DNA from: JAVBKU01 sp031553875
GTDB taxonomy: Bacteria > Bacteroidota > Bacteroidia > Bacteroidales > Rikenellaceae
DNA length: 64,000 nucleotides
Reading direction: 5' to 3'
Assembly (NCBI GenBank): GCA_031553875.1
Contig: JAVBKU010000026.1
Location: 19,718 to 83,717, forward strand
Under the pieces are notes generated by a model. It was given only the letters and a program-made list of their open reading frames with translations. It made no database searches and was not told the origin of the DNA. A program made the position numbers and the translations under genes. Numbering within the stretch: position 1 is the stretch's first letter; every line of letters begins with the position of its first letter. Shown here piece by piece: positions 33,826 to 42,080 of the stretch.

Positions 33826-34965
33826 ATGAAAGGACGCGAGAATAAACCCCACATAGGCATCTTCGGACGCTGCAACACGGGCAAGAGCACCCTGCTCAAC
33901 TTTCTCTGCGGGGAGGGGGTGGCCATCGTGTCACCCGAGGCGGGGACCACGGCCGACCCCGTACGTCGGAGCTACGAGATACGCGGGTTCGCCCCGGTGA
34001 TCTTTATCGACACCGCAGGCCTCGACGATACCCCGTCGGGGCTTGGAGGTATGCGCTCCCTCAAGTCTTTATCGGTACTCGGGGAGATAGACCTGGCCAT
34101 CATCGTATTCCGCGAATGGGGCAAGGAGGAGGCGGAATTGGCCCGCAGGCTCGAAGAGGAGGATATACCATTTATAACGCTTTTCAACTCGTTCGACGGG
34201 GAGGCTTTAGAGGGGCCCCGTACAGCGGATATTTCCATCGACCTCGCCAACGCCGCCGGGACCGACCGCGACGCCATACTCGACGCCATTAAACGCGCCC
34301 TGCCGGAGAACTCCTACACGCCCGTGTCGATGTTCGGCGCTCGTGTCGGCAAGGGCGACACGGTGCTCCTGATCTGCCCCATCGATTCGGAGGCTCCCAC
34401 GGGGAGGCTTATACTGCCGCAGGTGCAGGCCATACGCGAACTTCTCGACAAGGGGGCCGTGGCCATAGTCCTGCAACCGGAGGAGGTTGGGGGATTCCTT
34501 GCTTCGCACCCCCTGCCCAAGTTGGCCGTCACCGACAGCCAGATGTTCGGGGCCATAGAGCCCCTGATTCCCGGGGGAGTGGAACTGACCTCATTCAGCA
34601 TCCTGCTGGCCGCGGCCAAAGGCGACTACGGCACATACCTGCGGGGGCTCGAAGCGGTCGACCGCCTGAAACAGGGCGACAAGATACTGATAGTGGAAAA
34701 CTGCTCGCATCAGAGCAGTTGCGACGATATAGGCCGCCACAAGATCCCCGCCTGGCTCGACGCCTACACCGGCTGTAAGCTCGACTATACATTCGCCGGA
34801 GGCCGCGCGCCTATGCCCGAAAATCTGGGCGATTACGCGCTTATAGTGCAGTGCGGGGGGTGCATGGTCACGCGCCGCCAGCTGCTCAACCGCATCCGGC
34901 AGACCTCGCGCCACGGCGTGCCTATGACAAACTACGGAATGCTTATCCGTAAGATAAGGGGATAG
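33826..34965 (+). CDS. hydF: [FeFe]-hydrogenase maturation GTPase HydF
   Basis: Scaffold on which the 2Fe subcluster of the H-cluster is assembled before transfer to HydA. The N-terminal GTPase domain has GRCNTGKST (14-22), GTTADP and IDTAGLDD (61-68). The base-specificity motif is NSFD (121-124) instead of NKxD. The C-terminal [4Fe-4S] ligands are C293-x-H295 and C343-x2-C346; the residue before the last pair is Gln342, where many HydF proteins have His. HydE, HydG and the hydrogenase are not in the window. The ATG at 33826 gives 379 residues, normal for the family. Confidence 0.93.
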   Translation: MKGRENKPHIGIFGRCNTGKSTLLNFLCGEGVAIVSPEAGTTADPVRRSYEIRGFAPVIFIDTAGLDDTPSGLGGMRSLKSLSVLGEIDLAIIVFREWGKEEAELARRLEEEDIPFITLFNSFDGEALEGPRTADISIDLANAAGTDRDAILDAIKRALPENSYTPVSMFGARVGKGDTVLLICPIDSEAPTGRLILPQVQAIRELLDKGAVAIVLQPEEVGGFLASHPLPKLAVTDSQMFGAIEPLIPGGVELTSFSILLAAAKGDYGTYLRGLEAVDRLKQGDKILIVENCSHQSSCDDIGRHKIPAWLDAYTGCKLDYTFAGGRAPMPENLGDYALIVQCGGCMVTRRQLLNRIRQTSRHGVPMTNYGMLIRKIRG

Positions 34966-35030
34966 ACCCTGCGCCATTAAGCAACCGCATCGCGACCCAC
35001 GATGCTCATCAAGGTAACATCCGGGGAGCA

Positions 35031-35296
35031 AAATAATCGCCGCTTCGGGCTTCTGCCGGAAACAGGTCTCGTGAGGGAGATCACCCTCAGTTATCGTGTA
35101 ACTAGGGAAGCTCCCGGAAGAGACCCCGGCAGAAGACGCGGCTAGACCTTTTGCCTACTTTTATGGCAATGACAACATTTCGAGCAGTGAGGGCAGAGAC
35201 CGCTTGCGGACTATGCCGAGTCGCGAGAAATGAAAGCGAAGCTAAAAGTAGGTCCCGCCGAAGGCGAAAGAAACTACCGTAAAGTAGCATATCAAT
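35031..35296 (-). repeat. Family A structured repeat, copy A5 (reverse, long form)
   Basis: Lies between hydF and murA, both on the plus strand, and is inverted relative to A1-A4, so the short-hairpin end again faces the downstream start (murA). The 60-bp inner module near 35170-35260 resembles that of A1 and is also inserted in B7. Its palindrome is CCGC-AA-GCGG, where A1 has CGACTGC-AA-GCAGTCG. The rest of the 419-bp gap (34966-35384) has a CGGGC/GCCCG hairpin near 35338 and TATCTTTA at 35319 as a possible murA -7 box. Confidence 0.8.
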
Positions 35297-35384
35297 TCCT
35301 TAATCTAAAGATTTTTATTATCTTTATCTTCTGAAAACGGGCCCAGCCCGACACGGAAGTCAAAGAACGAAAACCATATACGAT

Positions 35385-36692
35385 ATGTCAAAATTCGAGG
35401 TAAGGGGCGGTTGCTGCCTCAAGGGTGAGATTACCCCGCAAGGGGCCAAGAACGAAGCCCTCCAGATACTTTGCGCCACGTTGCTAACCCCCGACAGGGT
35501 GGTGATACGTAACATCCCGCAGATAATCGACGTCATCCAGCTCATCGAACTGCTCGCCGCTATGGGCGTGAAAGTCGAAAGGATCGACCACACCACCTAC
35601 GCCTTCGAGGCCAAGGATATCAACCTCGAATACCTCAAAAGCAAGGATTATTGCACCCGTGCCGCCCGCCTGAGGGGCTCGGTGATGATGATAGGGCCGC
35701 TGTTGGCGCGCTTCGGCGTGGGTTACATCCCCAAGCCCGGGGGCGACAAGATCGGCCGCCGCAGGCTCGACACCCACTTCATCGGATTCCAGAAGCTGGG
35801 GGCTAAGTTCGACTTCGACGCCGGCGCTAACTTCTTCTCTATCAAGGGTAAAAACCTCAAGGGTTGCTACATGCTCCTCGACGAAGCCTCCGTCACCGGC
35901 ACGGCCAACATCATCATGGCCGCCGTGATGGCCAAAGGCTTCACCACCATCTACAACGCCGCCTGCGAGCCCTACATACAGCAGCTCTGCAACATGCTCA
36001 ACCGTATGGGCGCGCGTATCTCGGGCATAGCCTCAAACCTGCTTACCATAGAGGGCGTCGACTCTCTCGGCGGCACGGAACACACCCTCCTGCCCGACAT
36101 GATCGAGGTGGGGAGCTTCATCGGCATGGCTGCCATGACCCAATCCGAGATAACCATCAAGAACGTGTCGTTCGAGAACCTGGGCATCATACCCGCGCAG
36201 TTCGCCCGCATGGGCATCAACTTTATCCAGCGCGACGACGATATAATAATCCCCAAGCACGACCATTACCAGATCGAGAGCTTCATCGACGGATCGATCA
36301 TGACCATAGCCGACGCTCCCTGGCCGGGCCTCACGCCCGACCTGCTGTCTGTGTTCCTCGTTGTGGCCACGCAGGCCCGGGGCTCGGTACTGATCCACCA
36401 GAAGATGTTCGAAAGCCGCCTGTTCTTCGTCGATAAGCTCATCGACATGGGCGCGCAGATAATTCTCTGCGACCCCCACCGCGCCACTGTCATAGGACAC
36501 GACCGGGCCGTGCGCCTGCGCCCCACAGTGATGTCGTCGCCTGATATACGTGCGGGTGTTGCTCTGCTTATCGCCGCCATGTCGGCCGACGGACGCAGCA
36601 TAATCCAGAATATCGAGCAGATCGACCGCGGATACGAAAATATCGACGGCCGCCTCAACGCCCTGGGAGCGGATATAAGAAGGGTGGAATAA
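35385..36692 (+). CDS. murA: UDP-GlcNAc 1-carboxyvinyltransferase with Asp in place of catalytic Cys
   Basis: First committed step of peptidoglycan synthesis: transfers enolpyruvate from PEP to UDP-GlcNAc. 435 residues of two inverse alpha/beta domains. The PEP-site Lys is K22 (GAKNEALQ, 21-28). The active-site loop reads PKPGGDKIGRRRLDTH (116-131), so D121 sits where E. coli MurA has Cys115. Asp at this place occurs naturally in Chlamydia and mycobacteria, where the enzyme stays active but resists fosfomycin alkylation. It stands alone, away from the dcw cluster, with repeat A5 upstream and a terminator after it. Confidence 0.96.
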   Translation: MSKFEVRGGCCLKGEITPQGAKNEALQILCATLLTPDRVVIRNIPQIIDVIQLIELLAAMGVKVERIDHTTYAFEAKDINLEYLKSKDYCTRAARLRGSVMMIGPLLARFGVGYIPKPGGDKIGRRRLDTHFIGFQKLGAKFDFDAGANFFSIKGKNLKGCYMLLDEASVTGTANIIMAAVMAKGFTTIYNAACEPYIQQLCNMLNRMGARISGIASNLLTIEGVDSLGGTEHTLLPDMIEVGSFIGMAAMTQSEITIKNVSFENLGIIPAQFARMGINFIQRDDDIIIPKHDHYQIESFIDGSIMTIADAPWPGLTPDLLSVFLVVATQARGSVLIHQKMFESRLFFVDKLIDMGAQIILCDPHRATVIGHDRAVRLRPTVMSSPDIRAGVALLIAAMSADGRSIIQNIEQIDRGYENIDGRLNALGADIRRVE

Positions 36693-36713
36693 TTAACTGG
36701 AGTAATAAGAGAG

Positions 36714-36745
36714 AGGGGAGTACTTTGCGTACCCCCCTTTCTTTT
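36714..36745 (+). terminator. Putative terminator after murA
   Basis: AGGGGAGTAC/GTACCCCCCT (one mismatch) with loop TTTGC, followed by TTCTTTTAATTTT. Confidence 0.65.
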
Positions 36746-36752
36746 AATTTTC

Positions 36753-36979
36753 GCACCTTTTGCACGCCCAAAAGGTACTGACCAAAATGCGCCCCGCCGA
36801 TGAAGATTTCATAACGAGCAACTTCGTACATCCTAAAACGCCGAACTCCTCCTTTTTAACGGGATCTTAGTCCACGCTAACAGTCGTTAAACACAGCGTC
36901 GTTTTTTTACGGATTCCCTCGTCGCTCCTCCGGGCGTAAATCTTCAGATGCGGGGATCGCAGGCGCTTACGCGCCTTAA
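36753..36979 (+). repeat. Family B structured repeat, copy B6 (variant B2-type)
   Basis: Between convergent murA and eno. Hairpin ACCTTTTG/CAAAAGGT (36755-36776). The outer stem is CCCCGC with GCGGGG rather than CCGCC/GGCGG. The next stem is GAAGATTT with AAATCTTC rather than GATATTTAC/GTAAATATC, and the following one is GAGC with GCTC. All three are changed on both arms. The tail CAGGCGCTTACGCGCCT ends near 36979. It is shared with B7. Confidence 0.8.
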
Positions 36980-36999
36980 TAATTTACCATAGAAAATAC

Positions 37000-37036
37000 T
37001 CAAATAAAAAGGCCGCGCTCTTTGCAGAGCGCGGCC
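37000..37036 (-). terminator. Terminator after eno
   Basis: Perfect 11-bp stem GGCCGCGCTCT/AGAGCGCGGCC with loop TTGC (37011-37036); read on the minus strand it is followed by TTTTTATTTG. Confidence 0.85.
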
Positions 37037-37061
37037 CGAAAATATATAGTCTGCGGGAAGA

Positions 37062-38366
37062 TTACTTCCTGTAGATCTTGGTGTAGCCGTAGATAGCTTC
37101 GTCGCCGAGTTCTTCCTCGATACGAAGAAGCTGGTTGTACTTGGCCATACGGTCAGAGCGGCTGAGTGAGCCGGTCTTGATCTGGCCCGAGTTGGTAGCC
37201 ACGGCGATGTCGGCGATCGTAGAATCTTCTGTTTCGCCCGAGCGGTGTGAAGTCACGCTGGTGTAACCCGCGCGGTGAGCCATTTCGATGGCGTCGAGAG
37301 TTTCGGTCAGCGAGCCGATCTGGTTAACCTTGATGAGGATCGAGTTGCCGCAACCCATTTCGATACCCTTGCGCAGGAACTCCACGTTGGTCACGAACAG
37401 GTCGTCACCCACCAGCTGGCACTTGTCACCGATCTTGGCGGTGAGCAGCTGCCAGCCGTCCCAGTCGTTTTCGCCCATACCGTCCTCGATAGAGTCGATG
37501 GGGTACTTGGCAACGAGCTGTTCGAGGTAAGCTACCTGCTCGGCAGAGTTACGCTTGGCACCGCTGGCGCCTTCGAATTTGCTGTAATCGTATACGCCGT
37601 TCTTGAAGAATTCAGAAGAGGCGCAGTCGAGACCTATCGACACGTCGCCGCCTTCGCTCTTGCGGCCGGGCTTGTAGCCTGCCTTCTTGATGGCTTCGAT
37701 GATAGATTCGAGGGCGTCTTCTGTACCCTTGAGGGCGGGGGCGAAACCACCTTCGTCACCTACAGCCGTGCTGAGGCCACGGTCGTGGAGCACCTTCTTC
37801 AGGGCGTGGAACACTTCGGCACCCATGCGCAGACCTTCCCTGAACGACTTGGCGCCCACGGGACGGATCATGAACTCCTGGAACGCGATAGTAGCGTCGG
37901 AGTGCGAACCGCCGTTGATGATGTTCATCATGGGAACGGGGAGGGTCTTGGCGTTGGTGCCGCCGATATAGCGGTACAGGGGCATATCGAGCAGGGTGGC
38001 AGCAGTCCTGGCAACGGCCAGAGACACGCCGAGGATGGCGTTTGCGCCGAGCTTGCTCTTGGTGGGAGTGCCGTCGAGGGCGATCATGGTCTTATCGATA
38101 CCTACCTGGTCGGTAACCATCATACCTACGATCTCCTTGGCTATTACGTCATTGACATTGTCAACGGCCTTCAGCACGCCCTTACCCAGGTAGCGGCTCT
38201 TGTCGCCGTCGCGAAGCTCGAGGGCTTCGTTTTCGCCTGTAGAGGCTCCCGAGGGAACCGCCGCGCGGCCGAATGCGCCGCTGGCTGTCAATACTTCAAC
38301 TTCAATTGTGGGGTTACCCCTCGAGTCGAGGATCTCCCTCGCGTGAACACTTACGATCTGTCCCAT
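37062..38366 (-). CDS. eno: Enolase
   Basis: Converts 2-phosphoglycerate to PEP in glycolysis. 434 residues. The family signature ILIKVNQIGSLTETLDAI, catalytic SHRSGETEDSTIADIAVATN, GANAILGVSLAVARTAA and the metal-site segment GDDLFVTN are all present. It is transcribed alone between a terminator and a 283-bp upstream gap (38367-38649). That gap carries a short palindrome, TTCCGCCCG/CGGGCGGAA (38410-38428), and the hairpin terminator of the next gene. Confidence 0.97.
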   Translation of the reverse strand: MGQIVSVHAREILDSRGNPTIEVEVLTASGAFGRAAVPSGASTGENEALELRDGDKSRYLGKGVLKAVDNVNDVIAKEIVGMMVTDQVGIDKTMIALDGTPTKSKLGANAILGVSLAVARTAATLLDMPLYRYIGGTNAKTLPVPMMNIINGGSHSDATIAFQEFMIRPVGAKSFREGLRMGAEVFHALKKVLHDRGLSTAVGDEGGFAPALKGTEDALESIIEAIKKAGYKPGRKSEGGDVSIGLDCASSEFFKNGVYDYSKFEGASGAKRNSAEQVAYLEQLVAKYPIDSIEDGMGENDWDGWQLLTAKIGDKCQLVGDDLFVTNVEFLRKGIEMGCGNSILIKVNQIGSLTETLDAIEMAHRAGYTSVTSHRSGETEDSTIADIAVATNSGQIKTGSLSRSDRMAKYNQLLRIEEELGDEAIYGYTKIYRK

Positions 38367-38584
38367 AAAATTTATCCAAAATTAGTTTAACCTATCTTTA
38401 TCTTTGCTTCCGCCCGCCGGGCGGAACATTATCAGTCTATATCTGCCGGCCTTCCCTCGTCTCCCAACACTCCGCTCTCAACCCCGCAGCCGCGAAATAA
38501 CGGCCAAAATCGCCCCAAAGATACGCTTTTGAGAATTGTGAAACAAATTTAATAAAGCGATTTTTGGCCCCGGCCACTGGCAAA

Positions 38585-38616
38585 GATTCGGGGCCGCCTG
38601 TAGGCGGCCCCGAATC
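38585..38616 (-). terminator. Putative terminator after GT32 gene 1
   Basis: Perfect 15-bp stem GATTCGGGGCCGCCT/AGGCGGCCCCGAATC with a 2-nt centre; a weak T-rich stretch (TTTGCC) follows on the minus strand. Confidence 0.65.
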
Positions 38617-38649
38617 TCAGGCATATATCTTTACTCCTCGCAAGCTATA

Positions 38650-39447
38650 TTATTTCTTATCAGCCTTGCGTTTGCGCAGAATGACGTGATACCAAAGCGT
38701 CTCGAGATATCTCTCGGTGGCTTCCCTCCACTCCGTATAGCGCGAATGCAATGGATACGGCGGTCGCCACGATCCCGTATAAAGGTGTATGGCGACGGTA
38801 TTGTGGGTTACCGACCAGTCGCGGAAGATCTTTTTACCGGACTGGGTGGTAAAGTAGTCGTAGGGATAGAGATGGAGGCCGTTGTCGAGCGTCTGGTCGA
38901 GGTCCTTATCATACTTGAACCCATGGCGCTCGGATATCTCCGCAAGTATATCGGGGAGTATCCTGTAATCATACTTGCCACCCGGGAGAATAAAATCCCG
39001 CGAAGCGTAGTAATCCATAAATTCCTTTACAACGGGGCTGCCTTTCTCGGCGCCGAATATGGCCCCCTCGACCTTTATCCCCGCACGGAAATCAGACGGA
39101 TCCCTGTCGGGGTCCAGGCATATGTCGGCGAAATATTCCGTACTGGTGAAGGCGTGGTCGGAGAGGAACGCGTCGAACCTCTTTATCGCCCTCACGTCGG
39201 TGTCGAGATATATGCCGCCGTGATGGTACAGGGCGTAAAACCTGACATAGTCGGCGGCGAAGGCCCACTTCCTAACGCTCACCGCCTGCTTTGTCCAGGG
39301 CAGGGAGTCGAAGTCGAAGCTATTCCCGTCCCACAGCCTGATCTCATAGTCGGGCATAAGTTCCTTCCACGAGGCGATGCAATCGAGCGAACGCTGGGGT
39401 ATGGGGTCGTTACTGAACCAGCAGTAATGTATTATTTTGGGGATCAT
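38650..39447 (-). CDS. GT32-type glycosyltransferase, paralogue 1
   Basis: 265-residue cytoplasmic glycosyltransferase of the DXD sugar-binding (GT32/OCH1-like) family. It opens MIPKIIHYCWFSNDPIP, the usual start of these enzymes, and has GGIYLDTDV (77-85) with the metal-binding D82-T-D84. A HNTVAIHLYTGSW block near the C-terminus is also typical. The acceptor is unknown; such enzymes act in capsule, exopolysaccharide or O-glycan synthesis. It is a close tandem paralogue of the next gene, 23 bp apart, and no other glycan genes are nearby. Confidence 0.88.
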   Translation of the reverse strand: MIPKIIHYCWFSNDPIPQRSLDCIASWKELMPDYEIRLWDGNSFDFDSLPWTKQAVSVRKWAFAADYVRFYALYHHGGIYLDTDVRAIKRFDAFLSDHAFTSTEYFADICLDPDRDPSDFRAGIKVEGAIFGAEKGSPVVKEFMDYYASRDFILPGGKYDYRILPDILAEISERHGFKYDKDLDQTLDNGLHLYPYDYFTTQSGKKIFRDWSVTHNTVAIHLYTGSWRPPYPLHSRYTEWREATERYLETLWYHVILRKRKADKK

Positions 39448-39470
39448 AACGATAGGTGTTATTAATTTCG

Positions 39471-40271
39471 TTAGTCGTTTTTATATTCTTTCCTCCTGCG
39501 CAGTATTACTAAATACCACAGGTCCTCAAAGTATTTCACCGTGGCCTTTCTCAACTCCGTGTAACGGGAATGTATCTTACCCGGCGGTATCCATGACCCC
39601 GTACACAGGTGTATGGCTACGGTGTTATGGGTCACGCTCCAGTCGTGTAAATCTTTTTTGCCTCCCTGCGTGGTGAAATAATCGTGGGGATAAACATGAA
39701 GTCCGTTGTCGAGCGTCTGGTCGAGGTCCTTATCGTATTTATACCCATGAGGCTCCGATATAGCCGTTATTATCTTAGGAAGCACCTTGTAATCGTAAGT
39801 ACCGTCGGGGCGGATAAAATCCCGCGAAGCGTAATAGTCCATAAACTCCTTAACCACGGGGCTTCCCTTCGCCGCGCCAAATATGGCCGCCTCGATATTT
39901 ATGCCCCTTCGAAAATCGGCCGGATCGTTCTTGGGGTCCAAATGCACTGAGTTTATATATTCCGTACTGGTGAAGGCATGGTCGGAGAGGAATGCGTCGA
40001 ACCTCTTTATCGCCCTCACATCGGTATCGAGATATATGCCCCCATGATGGTACAGGGCATAGAACCTGATATAGTCGGCGGCGAAAGCCCACTTCTTGAC
40101 GCTCACCGCCTGCCTTGTCCAGAGCAGGGAATCGAAATCGAAACCACCCTCGTTCCACTCCCTGATCTCATAATCGGGCATAAGCTCCCGCCACGAAGCA
40201 ATGCAGTCGAGCGAGCGCTGGGGTATGGGATCGCCACTGAACCAGCAATAGTGGATTATCTTAGGTATCAC
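39471..40271 (-). CDS. GT32-type glycosyltransferase, paralogue 2
   Basis: 266 residues, nearly identical to paralogue 1 over the first 100 positions, including GGIYLDTDV with the DTD metal site, and more diverged around 105-160 (STEYINSVHLDPKNDPADFR). It begins with GTG (40269-40271); the VIPKIIHYCW start aligns exactly with the ATG start of the paralogue. It is the first gene after the ribosomal alpha-operon terminator, so it has its own promoter or depends on read-through. Confidence 0.87.
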   Translation of the reverse strand: MIPKIIHYCWFSGDPIPQRSLDCIASWRELMPDYEIREWNEGGFDFDSLLWTRQAVSVKKWAFAADYIRFYALYHHGGIYLDTDVRAIKRFDAFLSDHAFTSTEYINSVHLDPKNDPADFRRGINIEAAIFGAAKGSPVVKEFMDYYASRDFIRPDGTYDYKVLPKIITAISEPHGYKYDKDLDQTLDNGLHVYPHDYFTTQGGKKDLHDWSVTHNTVAIHLCTGSWIPPGKIHSRYTELRKATVKYFEDLWYLVILRRRKEYKND

Positions 40272-40350
40272 GCGTACGGTTAAAATGCGATAAGGTGAGT
40301 CACTAAATCAAATTTAACAAGAATATATTTACCCCGCAATCGCCGGGCCC

Positions 40351-40389
40351 AAAAAATCGGGGGCGGAACTGTAAAAGTTCCGCCCCCGA
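40351..40389 (-). terminator. Terminator of the ribosomal cluster (after rplQ)
   Basis: Perfect 13-bp stem TCGGGGGCGGAAC/GTTCCGCCCCCGA with loop TGTAAAA; on the minus strand it is followed by TTTTTT. Marks the end of the rpsL-to-rplQ transcription block. Confidence 0.9.
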
Positions 40390-40410
40390 ATCTTGCATAT
40401 AAGGCATCTA

Positions 40411-41061
40411 TTAACTCTTCTTTGAAGCCATGCTCTTGGTAGCTACCTTCTTGGCACCCGAAGTCTTCGAGGCCATGTTCTTGGCTGCTACAGGCTTGGC
40501 GGCCGCAGGTTTCTTGGCTACTGCCTTGGGAGCGGCGGCCTTCTTTGCTGCGGGCTTGGCGGGAGCTTCTGCCGCTTCCGCTGCGCCTTCCTCAACTACT
40601 ACTGCGTCTTCCACAGCGGCTTCGCTCTTCACGGCAGCCTTACCGCCACGGCGGGTCTTGGGCTTGGCAGTGGCCTTAACGGCAGCGTTCTGCGAGTATT
40701 CGCCATTGAAGTCAACCAGCTCGATGAAGCACATTTCGGCGGCATCACCCAGACGGAAACCTGTCTTCAAGATACGTGTGTAACCTCCCTGACGCTCAGC
40801 GATCTTGGGAGCTACCTCGCGGAACAGTTCGGCGACAGCCTCCTTGCTCTTGAGGTAAGAGAACACCACGCGGCGCGAGTGTGTCGTGTCTTCCTTGCTC
40901 TTGGTGATCAGGGGCTCTACATACATGCGAAGCGCCTTTGCCTTGGCGAGGGTGGTGTTGATCCTCTTATGGAGGATCAGCGAAGAGGCCATGTTAGCCA
41001 ACATCGCCTTGCGATGCGCGCTCTGGCGACCTAAATGATTGAATTTCTTATTGTGTCTCAT
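40411..41061 (-). CDS. rplQ: Ribosomal protein bL17 with long Ala/Lys tail
   Basis: Large-subunit protein near the exit tunnel. Residues 1-120 are a normal bL17 (MRHNKKFNHLGRQSAHRKAML). About 90 further residues form a low-complexity Ala/Lys/Pro tail with KPAAKKAAAPKAVAKK and a few Glu, resembling histone H1-like or nucleoid-binding tails. Tails of this kind occur in Bacteroidota bL17. It is 3 bp after rpoA and last in the cluster. Confidence 0.95.
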   Translation of the reverse strand: MRHNKKFNHLGRQSAHRKAMLANMASSLILHKRINTTLAKAKALRMYVEPLITKSKEDTTHSRRVVFSYLKSKEAVAELFREVAPKIAERQGGYTRILKTGFRLGDAAEMCFIELVDFNGEYSQNAAVKATAKPKTRRGGKAAVKSEAAVEDAVVVEEGAAEAAEAPAKPAAKKAAAPKAVAKKPAAAKPVAAKNMASKTSGAKKVATKSMASKKS

Positions 41062-41064
41062 TAT

Positions 41065-42057
41065 TTAATCCTTGTCAAGTTTGTAGATACTAACATCCAT
41101 ACCGAAATGGAGATTCAGCGAAGTGAGCAGGTCGTCAAGCTCGCTGAGCGACTTCTTGCCGAAGTTACGGAACTTCAACAGGTCGTTGCGGTTGAAGCGC
41201 ACCAGGTCGCCCACGGTTTCCACCTCCGCGGCCTTCAGACAGTTAAGCGCACGTACCGAGAGATCCTGGTCCGAGAGCTTGGTCTTCAGCAGCTGGCGCA
41301 TGTGGAGCACGTCTTCGTCGAACTCTTCAACGGCGTTGGACTCCTCCATGTTGAGGGCTATCTTTTCGTCTGAGAAGAGCATGAAGTGGTGGATCAGTAT
41401 CTTGGCGGCCTCTTTCAACGCATCCTTGGGATGTATCGAGCCGTCGGTAGTGATCTCGAGGTTGAGCTTTTCGTAGTCGGTCTTCTGCTCCACGCGATAG
41501 TTCTCCACATTGTACTTAACGTTCTTGATGGGAGTGTGTATCGAGTCGATGGGCAGCAGGCCGAACTCTGCTTCGGCGGGACGGTTCTCCTCTGCGGGAA
41601 CATAACCGCGGCCCTTACCGATGGTAAGCTCTATCTGCAGCTTTACATCGGGAGAAAGACGGCATATCACCAGCTCGGGGTTCAATACCTTGAACCCTGA
41701 AAGGAAATTGGAGATATAACCGGCCGTGAGTTCCGACTGGCCCGCTACGTTAACCGTAACGTGCTCGTCCTCTACGTTGTCTACCGTCTTGATGAAGCGC
41801 ACCTGCTTGAGGTTGAGAACAATCTCAAGCATACCCTCCATAACACCCGGTATCGCGGCGAACTCGTGGTCCACCCCTGCCACCTTGACTGTGGTTATAG
41901 CATAACCTTCAAGTGAGGAGAGGAGGATACGGCGCAAAGCGTTACCTACGGTCATGCCGAAACCCGGCTCCAACGGTCTGAATTCAAAGCGGCCGAAGGT
42001 AGAGCTGGAATCCAACATAATAACCTTGTCAGGTTTCTGGAATGCTAATATTGCCAT
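41065..42057 (-). CDS. rpoA: RNA polymerase alpha subunit
   Basis: Assembly platform of RNA polymerase. The alpha-NTD (about 1-235) has FGRFEFRPLEPGFGMTVGNALRRILLSS. The alpha-CTD (about 255-325) has ELSVRALNCLKAAEVETVGDLV-like helix-hairpin motifs, here SDQDLSVRALNCLKAAEVET, and KKSLSELDDLL. 330 residues, standard. It lies between rpsD and rplQ as in most bacteria. Confidence 0.98.
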   Translation of the reverse strand: MAILAFQKPDKVIMLDSSSTFGRFEFRPLEPGFGMTVGNALRRILLSSLEGYAITTVKVAGVDHEFAAIPGVMEGMLEIVLNLKQVRFIKTVDNVEDEHVTVNVAGQSELTAGYISNFLSGFKVLNPELVICRLSPDVKLQIELTIGKGRGYVPAEENRPAEAEFGLLPIDSIHTPIKNVKYNVENYRVEQKTDYEKLNLEITTDGSIHPKDALKEAAKILIHHFMLFSDEKIALNMEESNAVEEFDEDVLHMRQLLKTKLSDQDLSVRALNCLKAAEVETVGDLVRFNRNDLLKFRNFGKKSLSELDDLLTSLNLHFGMDVSIYKLDKD

Positions 42058-42080
42058 AATTTATAATCCTCTATTGGTTA

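Noticed and set aside
35102..35290. Short ORFs with SSRVF-RGLFRELPSLHDN-like ends in family A copies (also near 5226-5471 and 63695-63883)
   Set aside because: They are produced by the nested stem of the repeat itself; reading frames and starts differ between copies, and no ribosome-binding or promoter signal is associated.
38377..38384. TAATTTTG on the minus strand just before eno as a promoter
   Set aside because: It fits the -7 motif but would place the transcription start within a few bases of the ATG, and there is no -33 element.
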